Source: Impatiens glandulifera
Taxonomy: Eukaryota; Streptophyta; Magnoliopsida; Ericales; Balsaminaceae
NCBI RefSeq assembly: GCF_907164915.1
Contig: NC_061862.1
Location: 143,211,913 to 143,275,912 of the forward strand
DNA: 64,000 bases
Reading direction: 5' to 3'
The notes under the pieces were generated by a model, which was given only the letters and a program-made list of their open reading frames with translations, did no database searches and had not been told where the DNA came from. The translations under genes and the position numbers were made by a program. Of the stretch, positions 45,887 to 55,805 are shown piece after piece. Every line of letters begins with the position of its first letter. The first letter of the stretch is position 1.

Positions 45887-46775
45887 GCCAGCTAGCTACC
45901 CTGCACTTAAGTCCTGTTTGGTTCATTCATTATTAGCCTTTATTTTGAGTAATAACTATTTTTTATTTGCAAAATATCAACTCTTCAAACTAATATATAT
46001 ATATACTCAAGTACTTTAACATGCAACAAATTAAAAAATTAAAAAATTAGCATTTTTTAAAATAAATCAGGTTTAAATTAAATGATGTGATTAATAAAAT
46101 AATATCATTGTATACATATTTAAAAAAATTCATCCGAAACAAATTCCATGTGATAGTTGTCAATTGTCTATCTTAAGAGACTTCTCAGTTTCAATTATCA
46201 CTAAAAATGCGTTAAGTTAAAATTTAAAAAATATTATTAATTTTAACTGATTTATTATTTTTAAATATTGTTTTTTATCATTACAATTATTTTTTAAAAT
46301 TATTATATACACTTTTTTAATTTATTATTTTATTTATGCCTTACTTGATAGGGAGTTTACCTTCTATTATTTGTGTAATATTTAATTACAGCAATTAATG
46401 GATAGCACCAAAAGGGGAAATTTCATGGGAGATGTCAGTATATATAAAGTTTGGTTGTTAGTATATATAAAGTTTGGTAGATTGTCAAAAACAAATCTAA
46501 ATAATATATATTTTTAAAGTTGTGATTACAAAGAAAAAATTTTTAGATGGATCCAAGAATTTGCCAAAACTTGTTTTTTTTTTCATACATTTATAACCAA
46601 GAAACATTAATCATTATTTGCATCAAATAAAACAAATTGTTACAATTTTTTTTATGTAATTATTATATTAGCACTTTCAAATATGCTTTTATCATATCTT
46701 TGATATGATTGATACAGCCATGAAAAAGAAAGATAACTAACATTTAACCTAACATGAAGACACCACGCGGAGTAA

Positions 46776-47175
46776 AGCATTAAAATATTATCTAATCTTT
46801 ATGAATTTAAATAAAAAAAGTATAAATGAAAATTAATTTGTAAATAATAATAAAATAATATTTATAAAATTAAAATAACTAGATAATAATAAAAATATTA
46901 AATAGTATAACAAATTTATTAAATTAAAATTTTAATATAAAACAATTCACAAATTTTAGATTTACACAAAAATAAAAAATAACCCATTTGAATTTTGAAT
47001 TTATAACACCGAGTCATTAAGTAAATCAAGTTTCAAAAAACAAAACAAAATACAATTAAATAGTGTATGAAAAATCTTTATCAAATTTTGTGAAAGACAA
47101 TAATAATTGTCTTTGCTCGTGAATTGAAAGTCGGGGAGGATTTGTTGTCTCCAAGGATGCCCCAAAGATTGAGCT
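46776..47175. other. AT-rich intergenic
   Basis: No gene. A short higher-GC stretch (GTCGGGGAGGATTTGTTGTC) lies at about 47131 but shows no recognisable frame. Confidence 0.5.
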
Positions 47176-47275
47176 AGGGCTACAAATGAGTCGAGCCGAA
47201 CTCAAATCAGCTTGAGCTCAACTCGATTTAATATTTATTGCTTCGACTCGAAACTCGAACACAAATCAAATTTTC
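47176..47275 (+). mobile_element. hAT-like MITE fragment
   Basis: TAGGGCTACAAATGAGTCGAG followed by CCGAACTCAAATCAGCTTGAG. It is similar to the left end of the 61902-62405 element. Only this end is present. Confidence 0.5.
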
Positions 47276-47279
47276 TCTC

Positions 47280-47513
47280 TCACATAGTCACACACAAAAT
47301 AGAGTGTGTGAACAGACACTTAGCTAGACCCAAATCGAATGACATGTATGCATATTCATTAAAATAAATATTTTGAGCCTTTAGCATAACATCACCTAAG
47401 AGATAAATATTTTTTTCATACTCCAACAATATAGAGGAATGGACGTTTGCTTGATTCCTCCGCATCAGCTGATCTACAACTTTGAAGTAATATGGAGATA
47501 ACAAAATTGCCAA
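47280..47513 (-). pseudogene. Possible protein-kinase fragment
   Basis: A 77-codon frame contains GDVMLKAQNIYFNEYAYMSF followed by DLGLAKCLF. This is reminiscent of the D-x-K-x-x-N and DFGLAK motifs of plant receptor-like kinase catalytic loops, with the DFG motif reading D-L-G. It has no upstream or downstream kinase motifs. Treat as weak. Confidence 0.25.
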
Positions 47514-49259
47514 CTAGGGTTAGGTTAAGGGTTATATGAAAACATTGATATCTCAAACCACAAATAAGACTATATATATTGTCTAATAACATGATGCTAG
47601 TAAAAAAATATAGTCCCAGTACTATAATAAATTACTATTTTAAATTTTTGTAAGCTTTTTCAAAATATTTTTATTTAAACGTCATTATCATTTTAATAAT
47701 TAACATTTTAATTTATTAATTTAAATTTTAAATAAAAAAATATTTTAATAATTTATCTTAAACAAAAATAATTCTTTTTAGAAAAAAAGTTCAATAAAAT
47801 CCAATAAAAACTAATATAAATTCAATACCCAAATTTATTATATATTACTATTATTATTATTATTATTAATTTTACTGAAACAATTTTTCAAATTATTAAT
47901 TATTATAAAATATAACATTTATTATATTAATCATGTTCATTTCACACGTTAACCAAAATATAACATTTATTATATTAATAATTTCACGTTAATCAAAAAT
48001 ATTTATTTCAGATATAATTTCCAAATATTTATTTTTCATAATGATGTATAATCTAAAATGTTTTTATTTTTTTTATATCATTAAAATGTATGAATCTTTT
48101 AAATAAGAACACAAAACATATAATTTATAAAATTAAATGATTTACAGTGACTTAGTTGATTTGGTGGGTTTGATTTTTTTTTAAAATAAAGCAACTACAT
48201 CTCAAAAATAAAGCGAACCGACCCAAAATCAAGCCCCACTTCGTGGATAGCCCAACAACTCTTTGTAAAAACAATTTTTTTATTTATTTATTTACTTTTC
48301 CTCTTCTCTTCACTTGCTTAGTTAATTAAATCAATTAAAAACCAAATAAACTTAGTCCTATTTTTTTAATGAAATTCCTATGGCTTATGAAAATATTATA
48401 ATTGATTTAATGAATTATATCAAAGGAGAATATCTTATAAAAGGTTTCAAAATTGGCATGGTGATTGGAATTATAGCTATTAATACGGGTAACAGGCATA
48501 TTATTTTTCTCCATTCTTTATAATTATCAAAGTAAGTGTTATTTTGCAGGAATCCCAAAAAAGTAGAGTTTATGCTGAGCAAAAAAGAAAAGGAAGTCAA
48601 GATTAATATTTTTGAAAATAAGATTTGTTTGAAACTATCTATGTTGGGTTAAATCCTATGTTTTAGGACTGAAAATATGGGCAAACTAATAATAATATAT
48701 ATAATATTATATATATAAGTGATTTAATAATTATATATATAAATATAAAAAATAAGATTAAAGTTAATATATATAAATATATATATATATATATTTATTA
48801 AGTTTAAGCGGTTATGTTTAATCAAAAAGTTGAAGAAAAAGACATTGATGACCTTCTAAAAGTTGAAGGGATAATTTGTTTTTAAAAATAATTTAAGGGC
48901 TAAAGTAAACTATTATAGTAATTAAAGGGTCACCCAAATAATTTGTCCTATATTTTAATATTAAAAATATGGATTTAAAATTGCAATTGTAATTGTAATG
49001 GAAATGTATATGCTTATTAAGTTTCAATTCCATCATTCTGCCTTTAAAATTGTAATTATATGATTTCTCCAATTTTAACTCAGTTTTAATTTCAATTATA
49101 CCCAGTCAAACATATTCTTAATGATATTAGTTCTTTTAAGAAATTTATTCTCCAGAAATTACATTATTATGTAAATAGTAACGAATCTGTCTCTTTTCAT
49201 ATTGAAATGGTTGCATTATTAGGTTCTTGAAATGGAAGAACACATAGAAAACAAGGTTA
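47514..49259. other. AT-rich intergenic
   Basis: No gene. TA tracts near 48705-48800. Confidence 0.55.
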
Positions 49260-50415
49260 AAAGAAATTACATTTTAATATATATAATAATTTAAATATTA
49301 GTTATTATAACATTACAATTGAGTTTATTAGAAATTATAGTTCAGTTTAAATGACGTTACACTTCATTGTATCAAAAATTACACTTCAATGTATTACACA
49401 TTATACTTCAGTTTATTAAACATTATACTTCAATTTATAAAAATTTACATTTTAGTTTTAAAACATATTACAGTTTAGTATATTAGAATTTAAATTTAAA
49501 ATACAATTTAATGGAGTTTTAAAAATGTTAATGTTTAATTTAAAAAAAAATGCATTTCAGCATATAAGAATTTAAATTTCAATTATAATGACATTACAAT
49601 TGAGTTCATAAGAAATTACAGTTGATTTTAACTAATGTTACACTTCAGTGTATTAAACATTACCCTTCCATGTATTCGACATTAAACTTCAGTTTATAAG
49701 AATTTACATTTCAGTTTTAAAACAAATTACAGTTTAGTGTATACAAATTTAAATTTCAGTTTAAAACACAATTTAGTAGAGTTTTAAAAAACCTTAATGT
49801 TTAGTGTAAAAGACATTAGATTTCAATATATAAAAATTTAAATTTCAGTTATAATGACATTATCGTTGAGTTCATCAGAAATTACAGTTGAGTTTACATG
49901 ATGTTACACTTTAATGTATCAGACATTACACTTCAGTATATAAGAATTTACATTTCAGTTTTAAAACATATTACAGTTCAATATATAAGAATTTAAATTT
50001 CAGTTTAAAACACAATTTAGTTGAATTTTAAAAAACGTTAATATTTAGTGTAAAAAAATTACAGTTATATATGACGTTACACTTCAGTGTATCAAACATT
50101 ACATTTCAATTAATGAAACATTACACTTCAGTTTATAAGAATTTACATTTCAGTTTTAAAATACATTACAATTCAGTTTTTAAATGACATTATAGTACAA
50201 TTCAATTGACATTATATTTTAATTTATTAGACACTATAGTTTAATTTATCAGACATTACACTTTAATTTTAAAAATAACATTACATTTTAAACATTATAG
50301 TTCACTTTAACAAGAAAATTACAGTTTATTTTAAAAAGAATATTATAGTTCATACATTAAAGTTTAGTTTAAAAAGAACAATACAGTTAATACATACATT
50401 GCAATTTAGTTTAAA
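49260..50415. repeat. AT-rich irregular repeat array (ACATTACACTTCAGT words)
   Basis: Dozens of imperfect units of about 22-26 bases built from ACATTACACTTCAGTTTAT, AGAATTTACATTTCAGTTTTA and AAACATATTACAGTTCAGT. Larger blocks of about 270-280 bases also recur (about 49330, 49600 and 49870), so it has a higher-order pattern. It sits beside a Lys/Thr-rich frame, much as the 36.4 kb repeats sit in the intron of the MULE ORF. Confidence 0.8.
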
Positions 50416-50423
50416 AATAATAC

Positions 50424-50609
50424 ATGCTAACGTCTTCTTCGCATTGGTCGTTTCTTCACGGTGGTGTTCGTTTTGTTTGCGGTAGTCATCTTCTTCGTGG
50501 TGGTCTTCACGGTGGTCTTTACGGTGGTCTTCTTCTCGGTGGTCTTTTTCACGCTCGTTGTTTTCGCAGTAGTCGTCTGCTTCGATTTGTGTTTCTTATT
50601 GAGAGATAA
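50424..50609 (-). pseudogene. Lys/Thr-rich frame, possible MULE ORF exon
   Basis: The minus strand reads a repetitive basic stretch (KKTTEKKTTVKTTVKTTTKK, then ANKTNTTVKKRPMRRR) before a stop. No ATG precedes it in frame except internally. It is the counterpart in position of the basic first exon of the 34.6 kb MULE. The plus-strand reading of the same bases is a hydrophobic Val/Phe shadow. Weak call. Confidence 0.3.
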
Positions 50610-50661
50610 ATCTAAAGCTCAATCTTTTAAGCTCTTTTCGTTAAGAGAAGACTATGATTTG

Positions 50662-51005
50662 TGATGCAGCGTGCGTGGCTAGGATGAACCTTTATCAAGA
50701 TTCGTTGATTCTTACGAATACCGAAAATTGATAGATATTGAGGAAACCTCGTTTTCTAATTAATAATCTTCCCCTCACAAAGTGTTTTAAGATTCTTTTA
50801 AATACTCAAACCCTAGCTTGCAAAAGAAGTAAACAACTTTTAATAAATTGCAAAAAAAACACCCGAAACTAATAAAAATGCGATTTTGAGCCCCTAAACG
50901 TTTCCGCCCGAAAAACACTAGGCAATCGTCGAAATCTGACACTTGCGAGATATTTTCGGATGCTGCAACTTTCGCATAAACGCCTCTTCGACTCGCACCG
51001 CATCA
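50662..51005 (-). repeat. 3' LTR of gypsy element
   Basis: 344 bp, plus-strand TGATGCAGCG to CCGCATCA. It contains the stop codon and the last 28 codons of the pol frame. Confidence 0.97.
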
Positions 51006-54000
51006 TTCCCCCTAGGGTAGAAAAGATTCGTCCTCGAATCTGGAACCGCATCATCCTCATCAGAAGAAGACTCACCCACAAAAGGAACAAGATGCTTCAC
51101 ATTGAACACATCAGAGGTACGCACATGGCTGGGAAGGCGTAAACGATAAGCATTGGGGTTGATCTTCTCCACAATCTCAACAGGACCAATCTTCTTAGCA
51201 GCAAGCTTGCTATATTCATGAGCTGGAAAACGATCCTTAGTCAGAATAGCCCACACAAAGTCACCAACTTCAAAATCAACAGCACGCCTTCTCGAATCAG
51301 CCTTCTCCTTGTACTTGGCAGTAGCAGCAACCAAGCGGTCATGAGTGGTCTGATGAACCTGAGCCAACTGACCAACAAAATCCGCAGCAGTGGAATGAGG
51401 ACGCACCTTGCTGGGCAGCGCTAACAAATCAAGAGGAGCACGCGGAGACAGCCCGTAAATCACATGGAAAGGACTGAAACCAGTGGAGCGATTAACAGCA
51501 TGATTGTGAGCAAACTCGGCCTGAGGCAGCTTCAGATCCCAAGCCTTAGGATGATCCCCAATTAAACTGCGCAGAAGGTTCCCCAAAGACCTATTAACAA
51601 CTTCAGTTTGGCCATCAGTTTGCGGGTGATAGGCACTGCTAAAATTCAGCTGAGTATTAACCAAACGCCAAAGACTCCTCCAAAAGTGACTCACAAAGCG
51701 AGTGTCCCGATCAGAAACTATGGAGGCAGGAAGTCCATGAAGGCGATACACATCCCTGAAATAAAGCTGTGCAACAGCCACATCATCAGAGGTTTTCTTG
51801 CAGGGAATGAAATGAACCATCTTCGAGAATCGGTCAACCACCACAAAAATCGAATCAGAACCACGCTGGGTACGTGGCAGCCCAAGGACAAAATCCATAC
51901 TCACATCAGACCATGGTTGAGTGGGAATAGGCAGAGGCAAGTATAACCCGGCATTAGTCGAAGCGCCCTTAGCCAACTGACAAACACGACAACGAGCAAC
52001 AAAACGCCCCACCTCTTTGCGCATCGAAGGCCAGAAATAAGAAGCTGCAAGAAGCTGGAAGGTACGATCACGCCCAACATGGCCTTCTTTGTGGAGTTCC
52101 TGAATCATCCTCAAACGCAGGCTGCAATCTGGAATGCACAGCAGCACACCGCGGAAAAGGAACCCATCCTCCAAGACAAAGTCCCTCGAATCCCCCTGTT
52201 GGATGCGAATGAGGACCTGAGAAAAGAAAGGATCATCACGATAGAGGTCCACAAACGAATCAAAGCCGGGTACATGGACACGCATCTCCGCCAACAGCCC
52301 ATGACGACGACTCAAAGCATCAGCCACGCGATTAGACACACCAGCCTTGTGTTTAATCACAAAAGTAAACTGCTGTAAATAAGAGACCCACGAAGCATGA
52401 CGATGAGAAATCTTGTCCTGACCACCAAGATGCTTGAGGGAATCATGATCCGTATATAAGACAAACTCCTGCTGAAATAAATAATGACGCCAGTGTTTGA
52501 CTGCCTGGACAATAGCATAGAACTCAATATCATAGGTACTGAAACGAAGTTTAGCGCTAGACAGTTTCTCACTAAAATAAGCAACAGGACGCCCAGATTG
52601 GCTAAGTACAGCCCCAATACCCAATTTCGAAGCATCACAATGTAGTTCAAATGGCTGGGAAAAATCAGGAAGAACCAAAATAGGGGCTGAAGTGAGTCGG
52701 TGCTTGATCTCAACAAAGGCAGCCTCGGCATCATCCGTCCAAAAGAACTTAACCCCCTTTATACAATCAGTGATAGGAGCCGTAACACTGCTGAAGTGAG
52801 GAATAAAACGCCGATAGAAGGAAGCCAAACCATGAAAACTGTGAACTTCAGTGATCGAAGAGGGGCGGGGCCACTGATTGACAGCCAGTACCTTACTCGG
52901 GTCCACTTTCAGGCCCTCCCGAGACACCACATAACCGAGGAACTGGGTAGAATCAGTAAGAAATGTGCACTTCGAGGAAGCAGCATAGAACTTGTCACGC
53001 CGGAGAACAGATAACACCTCACGAAGATGGGAGAGGTGTGCTACCTCGCTGTCACTGTAAATCAAGATGTCGTCGAAGTAAACGACTACAAACTTCCCAA
53101 TGAAAGGGCGAAGAGCCTGGTTCATCACACGCATAAAGGTGCTAGGAGCATTCGACAGACCAAACGGCATAACCAGCCACTCATATAAGCCCTCACGAGT
53201 CTTAAAGGCAGTCTTCCACTCATCACCCATGCGAATACGAATCTGATGGTATCCACTCTTGAGATCCAGTTTGCTAAACACAGAAGCACCACCCAACTGA
53301 TCCAACAAGTCATCCAACCGGGGAATAGGAAACCGATAACGCACTGTAATCTTGTTGATAGCACGACTATCAATGCACATACGCCAAGACCCATCCTTTT
53401 TTGGGGTAAGAAGGGCCGGGACAGCACAGGGACTAAGGCTCTCTCGAATGTGTCCCTTAGCCAGCAAGTCCTCCACCTGTCTACGCAACTCTTCATGTTC
53501 TTTGGGACTCATGCGGTAATGAGGACGGTTGGGTAGGGCAGCACCTGGAACCAAGTCAATGTGATGCTGGATATCACGCAAAGGAGGCAAGGCACAAGGC
53601 AGATTCTCAGGAAAAACATCTGCAAACTCCTGTAACAGCGGCTGCACTGGAATAGGCACCTCAGAACTAGCACCACAGGTAATCAGCGAACAAAATAGAG
53701 CAAACACCATGCCCGATTCGACCATGGCGGTCTGAAAAGGACCCCGAGACAACAAGGTGGTAGGGGGGGACGCATGATGAGTGGGGGCAGCACCCTTCTT
53801 GGGCTGATTTAGCATCAACACAATCTTGGTACCATGAAATAAGAACGTGTAGGTATTAGCACGCCCATCATGTATAACAGAATGATCAAACTGCCAAGGG
53901 CGACCAAGTAAAAGGTGACAAGCATCCATAGGAACCACATCACAATATACAGCATCACGATAATGGGAACCAATGGAAAAATTAACAAGTACGCGCTTGG

Positions 54001-55261
54001 AAACTGTAACATCCGTACCTTGACTCAGCCAGGACAGGTGATAAGGCTTGGGGTGAGGTTCAGTGGACAGACCCAGCTTCGAAACTACAACCTCAGAAAT
54101 CACATTCTCACAACTCCCAACATCAATGATGAAGGTGCAAACTTTGCCACCGATGGTACAAGTGGAATGGAACAGATTATTGCGTAACCACTCGTTGTCA
54201 GGAGCACGAGGGGTTAAACATGATCGACGAATCACCAAAAGGGGGCCAACATCACCAGAAACATACTCCTCCGCTGCCTCATCATCATAAACATCATACA
54301 CTGGGGCTGAATCTGAAGGAAGAGCAGAGTCAGGATCATCCACCTCAGTAAAAAGACCACGATTGGTGGACTTTGGGTTGCGACACTCTGCTTGGCGATG
54401 GCCAACTTCACCACAATTGAAACAACGCAAGCCACCGGGACGTCCCTGCGGGGGGGCTGTAGTGCTGCGAGGGGGGGCTGGGGTGGGATGGGCCGGCTGG
54501 GAAGAAGAACCAATGCCACTAGTGGGGACAACCTGTTTTCCAAAGCTACCCGAACCGCGCCTGGCTAGCTGTTTCTCAGCCTGTGAAGCACGCTGATGTG
54601 CCTCAGAAACAGTCAAGGGATCAAACATATTCAAAATATCCTGCAACTGGAGGCGAAGGCCACCAATATAGCGAGAAACCAACTGGAGAGGGGACTCAGA
54701 CAGGTCAACACGAGCCACAAAGGTGTAAAACTCAGTGGAATAGTCATCCACGGAACGAGAACCCTGACGAAGATTCTGGAACCGCTGGTACAGGTTACGT
54801 TCGTAATTATATGGTAGAAACGCAGCCCTAATATGCTTCCTGAATTTGTCCCAATTCGTGAGCTTTGCCTTACCATGACGAACACGTGTCTGTTTCAACT
54901 GCTGCCACCATGCTTGTGCACGACCATGTAAGCGGATCGTAACAAGGGGTACACGACGATCTGCAGGAACTTCCTTGAAATCCAGAATCTCTTCAACCTG
55001 AGAAAGCCAATCAATAAACTCTTCCGGTGGTAGACTACCATCGAACTTAGGGATGTCCACCCTGAAAGCCTGCTCCCAGCGATGATTGGGGCGTTCAGGG
55101 GATCGATTCCGAAGACCACCGAGAGGGTTTTCATCTGTCATCGTAACATCATCTTCAGGGTGGTGCATGTGCATAGATGCATCCATCCGTTGCGTCAACC
55201 ATTCAACCTGCCGCCTCAAATCGTCGTTATCACGGCAAAACTCAGCGTTTTCACGTCGCAA
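50918..55261 (-). CDS. gag-pol: Gypsy gag-pol polyprotein (1447 residues)
   Basis: Domains in order: Gag core about 70-220; CCHC knuckle C280-C293 (CFNCGEVGHRQAEC); protease with D380 in IIDVGS, where Val replaces the usual Ser/Thr; RT about 590-790 with YFDD at 728-731; RNase H with D875 region (LHCDAS) and TDHDS; integrase HHCC about 1056-1095; and DDE core D1123, D1184, E1220 (35 residues between the last two). A GPF-like C-terminus (KIGPVEIVEKINPNAYRL) and an acidic tail follow. Residues 1420-1447 are encoded in the 3' LTR. The frame as given opens at a TTG. An upstream ATG at 55322-55324 is followed by a TGA at its fourth codon, and the first in-frame ATG is codon 26. So either start is damaged or the product starts internally. 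No other break seen. Clade not certain. Confidence 0.93.
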   Translation of the reverse strand: MRRENAEFCRDNDDLRRQVEWLTQRMDASMHMHHPEDDVTMTDENPLGGLRNRSPERPNHRWEQAFRVDIPKFDGSLPPEEFIDWLSQVEEILDFKEVPADRRVPLVTIRLHGRAQAWWQQLKQTRVRHGKAKLTNWDKFRKHIRAAFLPYNYERNLYQRFQNLRQGSRSVDDYSTEFYTFVARVDLSESPLQLVSRYIGGLRLQLQDILNMFDPLTVSEAHQRASQAEKQLARRGSGSFGKQVVPTSGIGSSSQPAHPTPAPPRSTTAPPQGRPGGLRCFNCGEVGHRQAECRNPKSTNRGLFTEVDDPDSALPSDSAPVYDVYDDEAAEEYVSGDVGPLLVIRRSCLTPRAPDNEWLRNNLFHSTCTIGGKVCTFIIDVGSCENVISEVVVSKLGLSTEPHPKPYHLSWLSQGTDVTVSKRVLVNFSIGSHYRDAVYCDVVPMDACHLLLGRPWQFDHSVIHDGRANTYTFLFHGTKIVLMLNQPKKGAAPTHHASPPTTLLSRGPFQTAMVESGMVFALFCSLITCGASSEVPIPVQPLLQEFADVFPENLPCALPPLRDIQHHIDLVPGAALPNRPHYRMSPKEHEELRRQVEDLLAKGHIRESLSPCAVPALLTPKKDGSWRMCIDSRAINKITVRYRFPIPRLDDLLDQLGGASVFSKLDLKSGYHQIRIRMGDEWKTAFKTREGLYEWLVMPFGLSNAPSTFMRVMNQALRPFIGKFVVVYFDDILIYSDSEVAHLSHLREVLSVLRRDKFYAASSKCTFLTDSTQFLGYVVSREGLKVDPSKVLAVNQWPRPSSITEVHSFHGLASFYRRFIPHFSSVTAPITDCIKGVKFFWTDDAEAAFVEIKHRLTSAPILVLPDFSQPFELHCDASKLGIGAVLSQSGRPVAYFSEKLSSAKLRFSTYDIEFYAIVQAVKHWRHYLFQQEFVLYTDHDSLKHLGGQDKISHRHASWVSYLQQFTFVIKHKAGVSNRVADALSRRHGLLAEMRVHVPGFDSFVDLYRDDPFFSQVLIRIQQGDSRDFVLEDGFLFRGVLLCIPDCSLRLRMIQELHKEGHVGRDRTFQLLAASYFWPSMRKEVGRFVARCRVCQLAKGASTNAGLYLPLPIPTQPWSDVSMDFVLGLPRTQRGSDSIFVVVDRFSKMVHFIPCKKTSDDVAVAQLYFRDVYRLHGLPASIVSDRDTRFVSHFWRSLWRLVNTQLNFSSAYHPQTDGQTEVVNRSLGNLLRSLIGDHPKAWDLKLPQAEFAHNHAVNRSTGFSPFHVIYGLSPRAPLDLLALPSKVRPHSTAADFVGQLAQVHQTTHDRLVAATAKYKEKADSRRRAVDFEVGDFVWAILTKDRFPAHEYSKLAAKKIGPVEIVEKINPNAYRLRLPSHVRTSDVFNVKHLVPFVGESSSDEDDAVPDSRTNLFYPRGNDAVRVEEAFMRKLQHPKISRKCQISTIA

Positions 55262-55345
55262 CTCAGCAAGGTCACCATCATCAGCACCAGGGGTAGGGTT
55301 GCGCGGCTGTCTTCAGGGCGGCATACCTCAGGGTCGACTGGAAAC

Positions 55346-55355
55346 TGATACCAAC
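55346..55355 (-). promoter_or_regulatory. Primer binding site of gypsy element
   Basis: Minus-strand TTGGTATCAG follows the 5' LTR end directly and matches the first nine bases of the tRNA-iMet site before diverging to TTTCC. Confidence 0.65.
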
Positions 55356-55699
55356 TGATGCAGCGTGCGTGGCTAGGATGAACCTTTATCAAGATTCGTT
55401 GATTCTTACGAATACCGAAAATTGATAGATATTGAGGAAACCTCGTTTTCTAATTAATAATCTTCCCCTCACAAAGTGTTTTAAGATTCTTTTAAATACT
55501 CAAACCCTAGCTTGCAAAAGAAGTAAACAACTTTTAATAAATTGCAAAAAAAACACCCGAAACTAATAAAAATGCGATTTTGAGCCCCTAAACGTTTCCG
55601 CCCGAAAAACACTAGGCAATCGTCGAAATCTGACACTTGCGAGATATTTTCGGATGCTGCAACTTTCGCATAAACGCCTCTTCGACTCGCACCGCATCA
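55356..55699 (-). repeat. 5' LTR of gypsy element
   Basis: 344 bp, reads the same as 50662-51005. On the minus strand it starts TGATGCGGTGCGAG and ends CTGCATCA. Confidence 0.97.
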
Positions 55700-55704
55700 A
55701 TTTG

Positions 55705-55805
55705 ACCATAGCATGCCTATAATTTGATCAAGACTGAAAAAGTCATTGTCACATGCCACATGGGGAGTCGTTGTCCAGCGTCGCTCCCCCTATCCTTACT
55801 TATAC
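55705..55805 (-). mobile_element. MULE-like terminus (second copy)
   Basis: Minus-strand AGTAAGGATAGGGGGAGCGAC matches the terminus at 7174. Together with 49260-50661 it is the host sequence into which the gypsy element inserted; the ATTTG duplication joins them. The opposite end of this MULE was not found. Confidence 0.5.

Larger units (their letters stand above)
45640..46775. repeat. Duplicated block, copy 2 (contains canonical MIR828)
   Basis: Counterpart of 31605-33075. Besides the hairpin and TATA box, it keeps TTACAGCAATTAATGGATAG and AAAAGGGGAAATTTCATGGG near 46385-46430, and the segment ending in GAAGACACCACG near 46765. It has a private 22-base duplication (GTATATATAAAGTTTGGT) at 46438-46483. 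Confidence 0.85.
50662..55699 (-). mobile_element. Ty3/gypsy LTR retrotransposon, very young
   Basis: LTRs at 50662-51005 and 55356-55699 look identical by eye over 344 bp and are flanked by a perfect 5-bp duplication ATTTG (50657-50661, 55700-55704). A single 1447-codon gag-pol frame fills the interior in gypsy order (protease, RT, RNase H, integrase). The minus-strand primer binding site begins TTGGTATCAG and the polypurine tract ends AGGGGGAA. It interrupts the MULE-like sequence on both sides. Confidence 0.97.

Noticed and set aside
50424..50664. Hydrophobic Val/Phe-rich plus-strand frames
   Set aside because: Repeat-driven shadow; the minus-strand Lys/Thr-rich reading fits the MULE context better, though that too is weak.
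52079..54831. Several plus-strand frames of 60-110 codons
   Set aside because: All lie antisense to the intact gypsy gag-pol frame.
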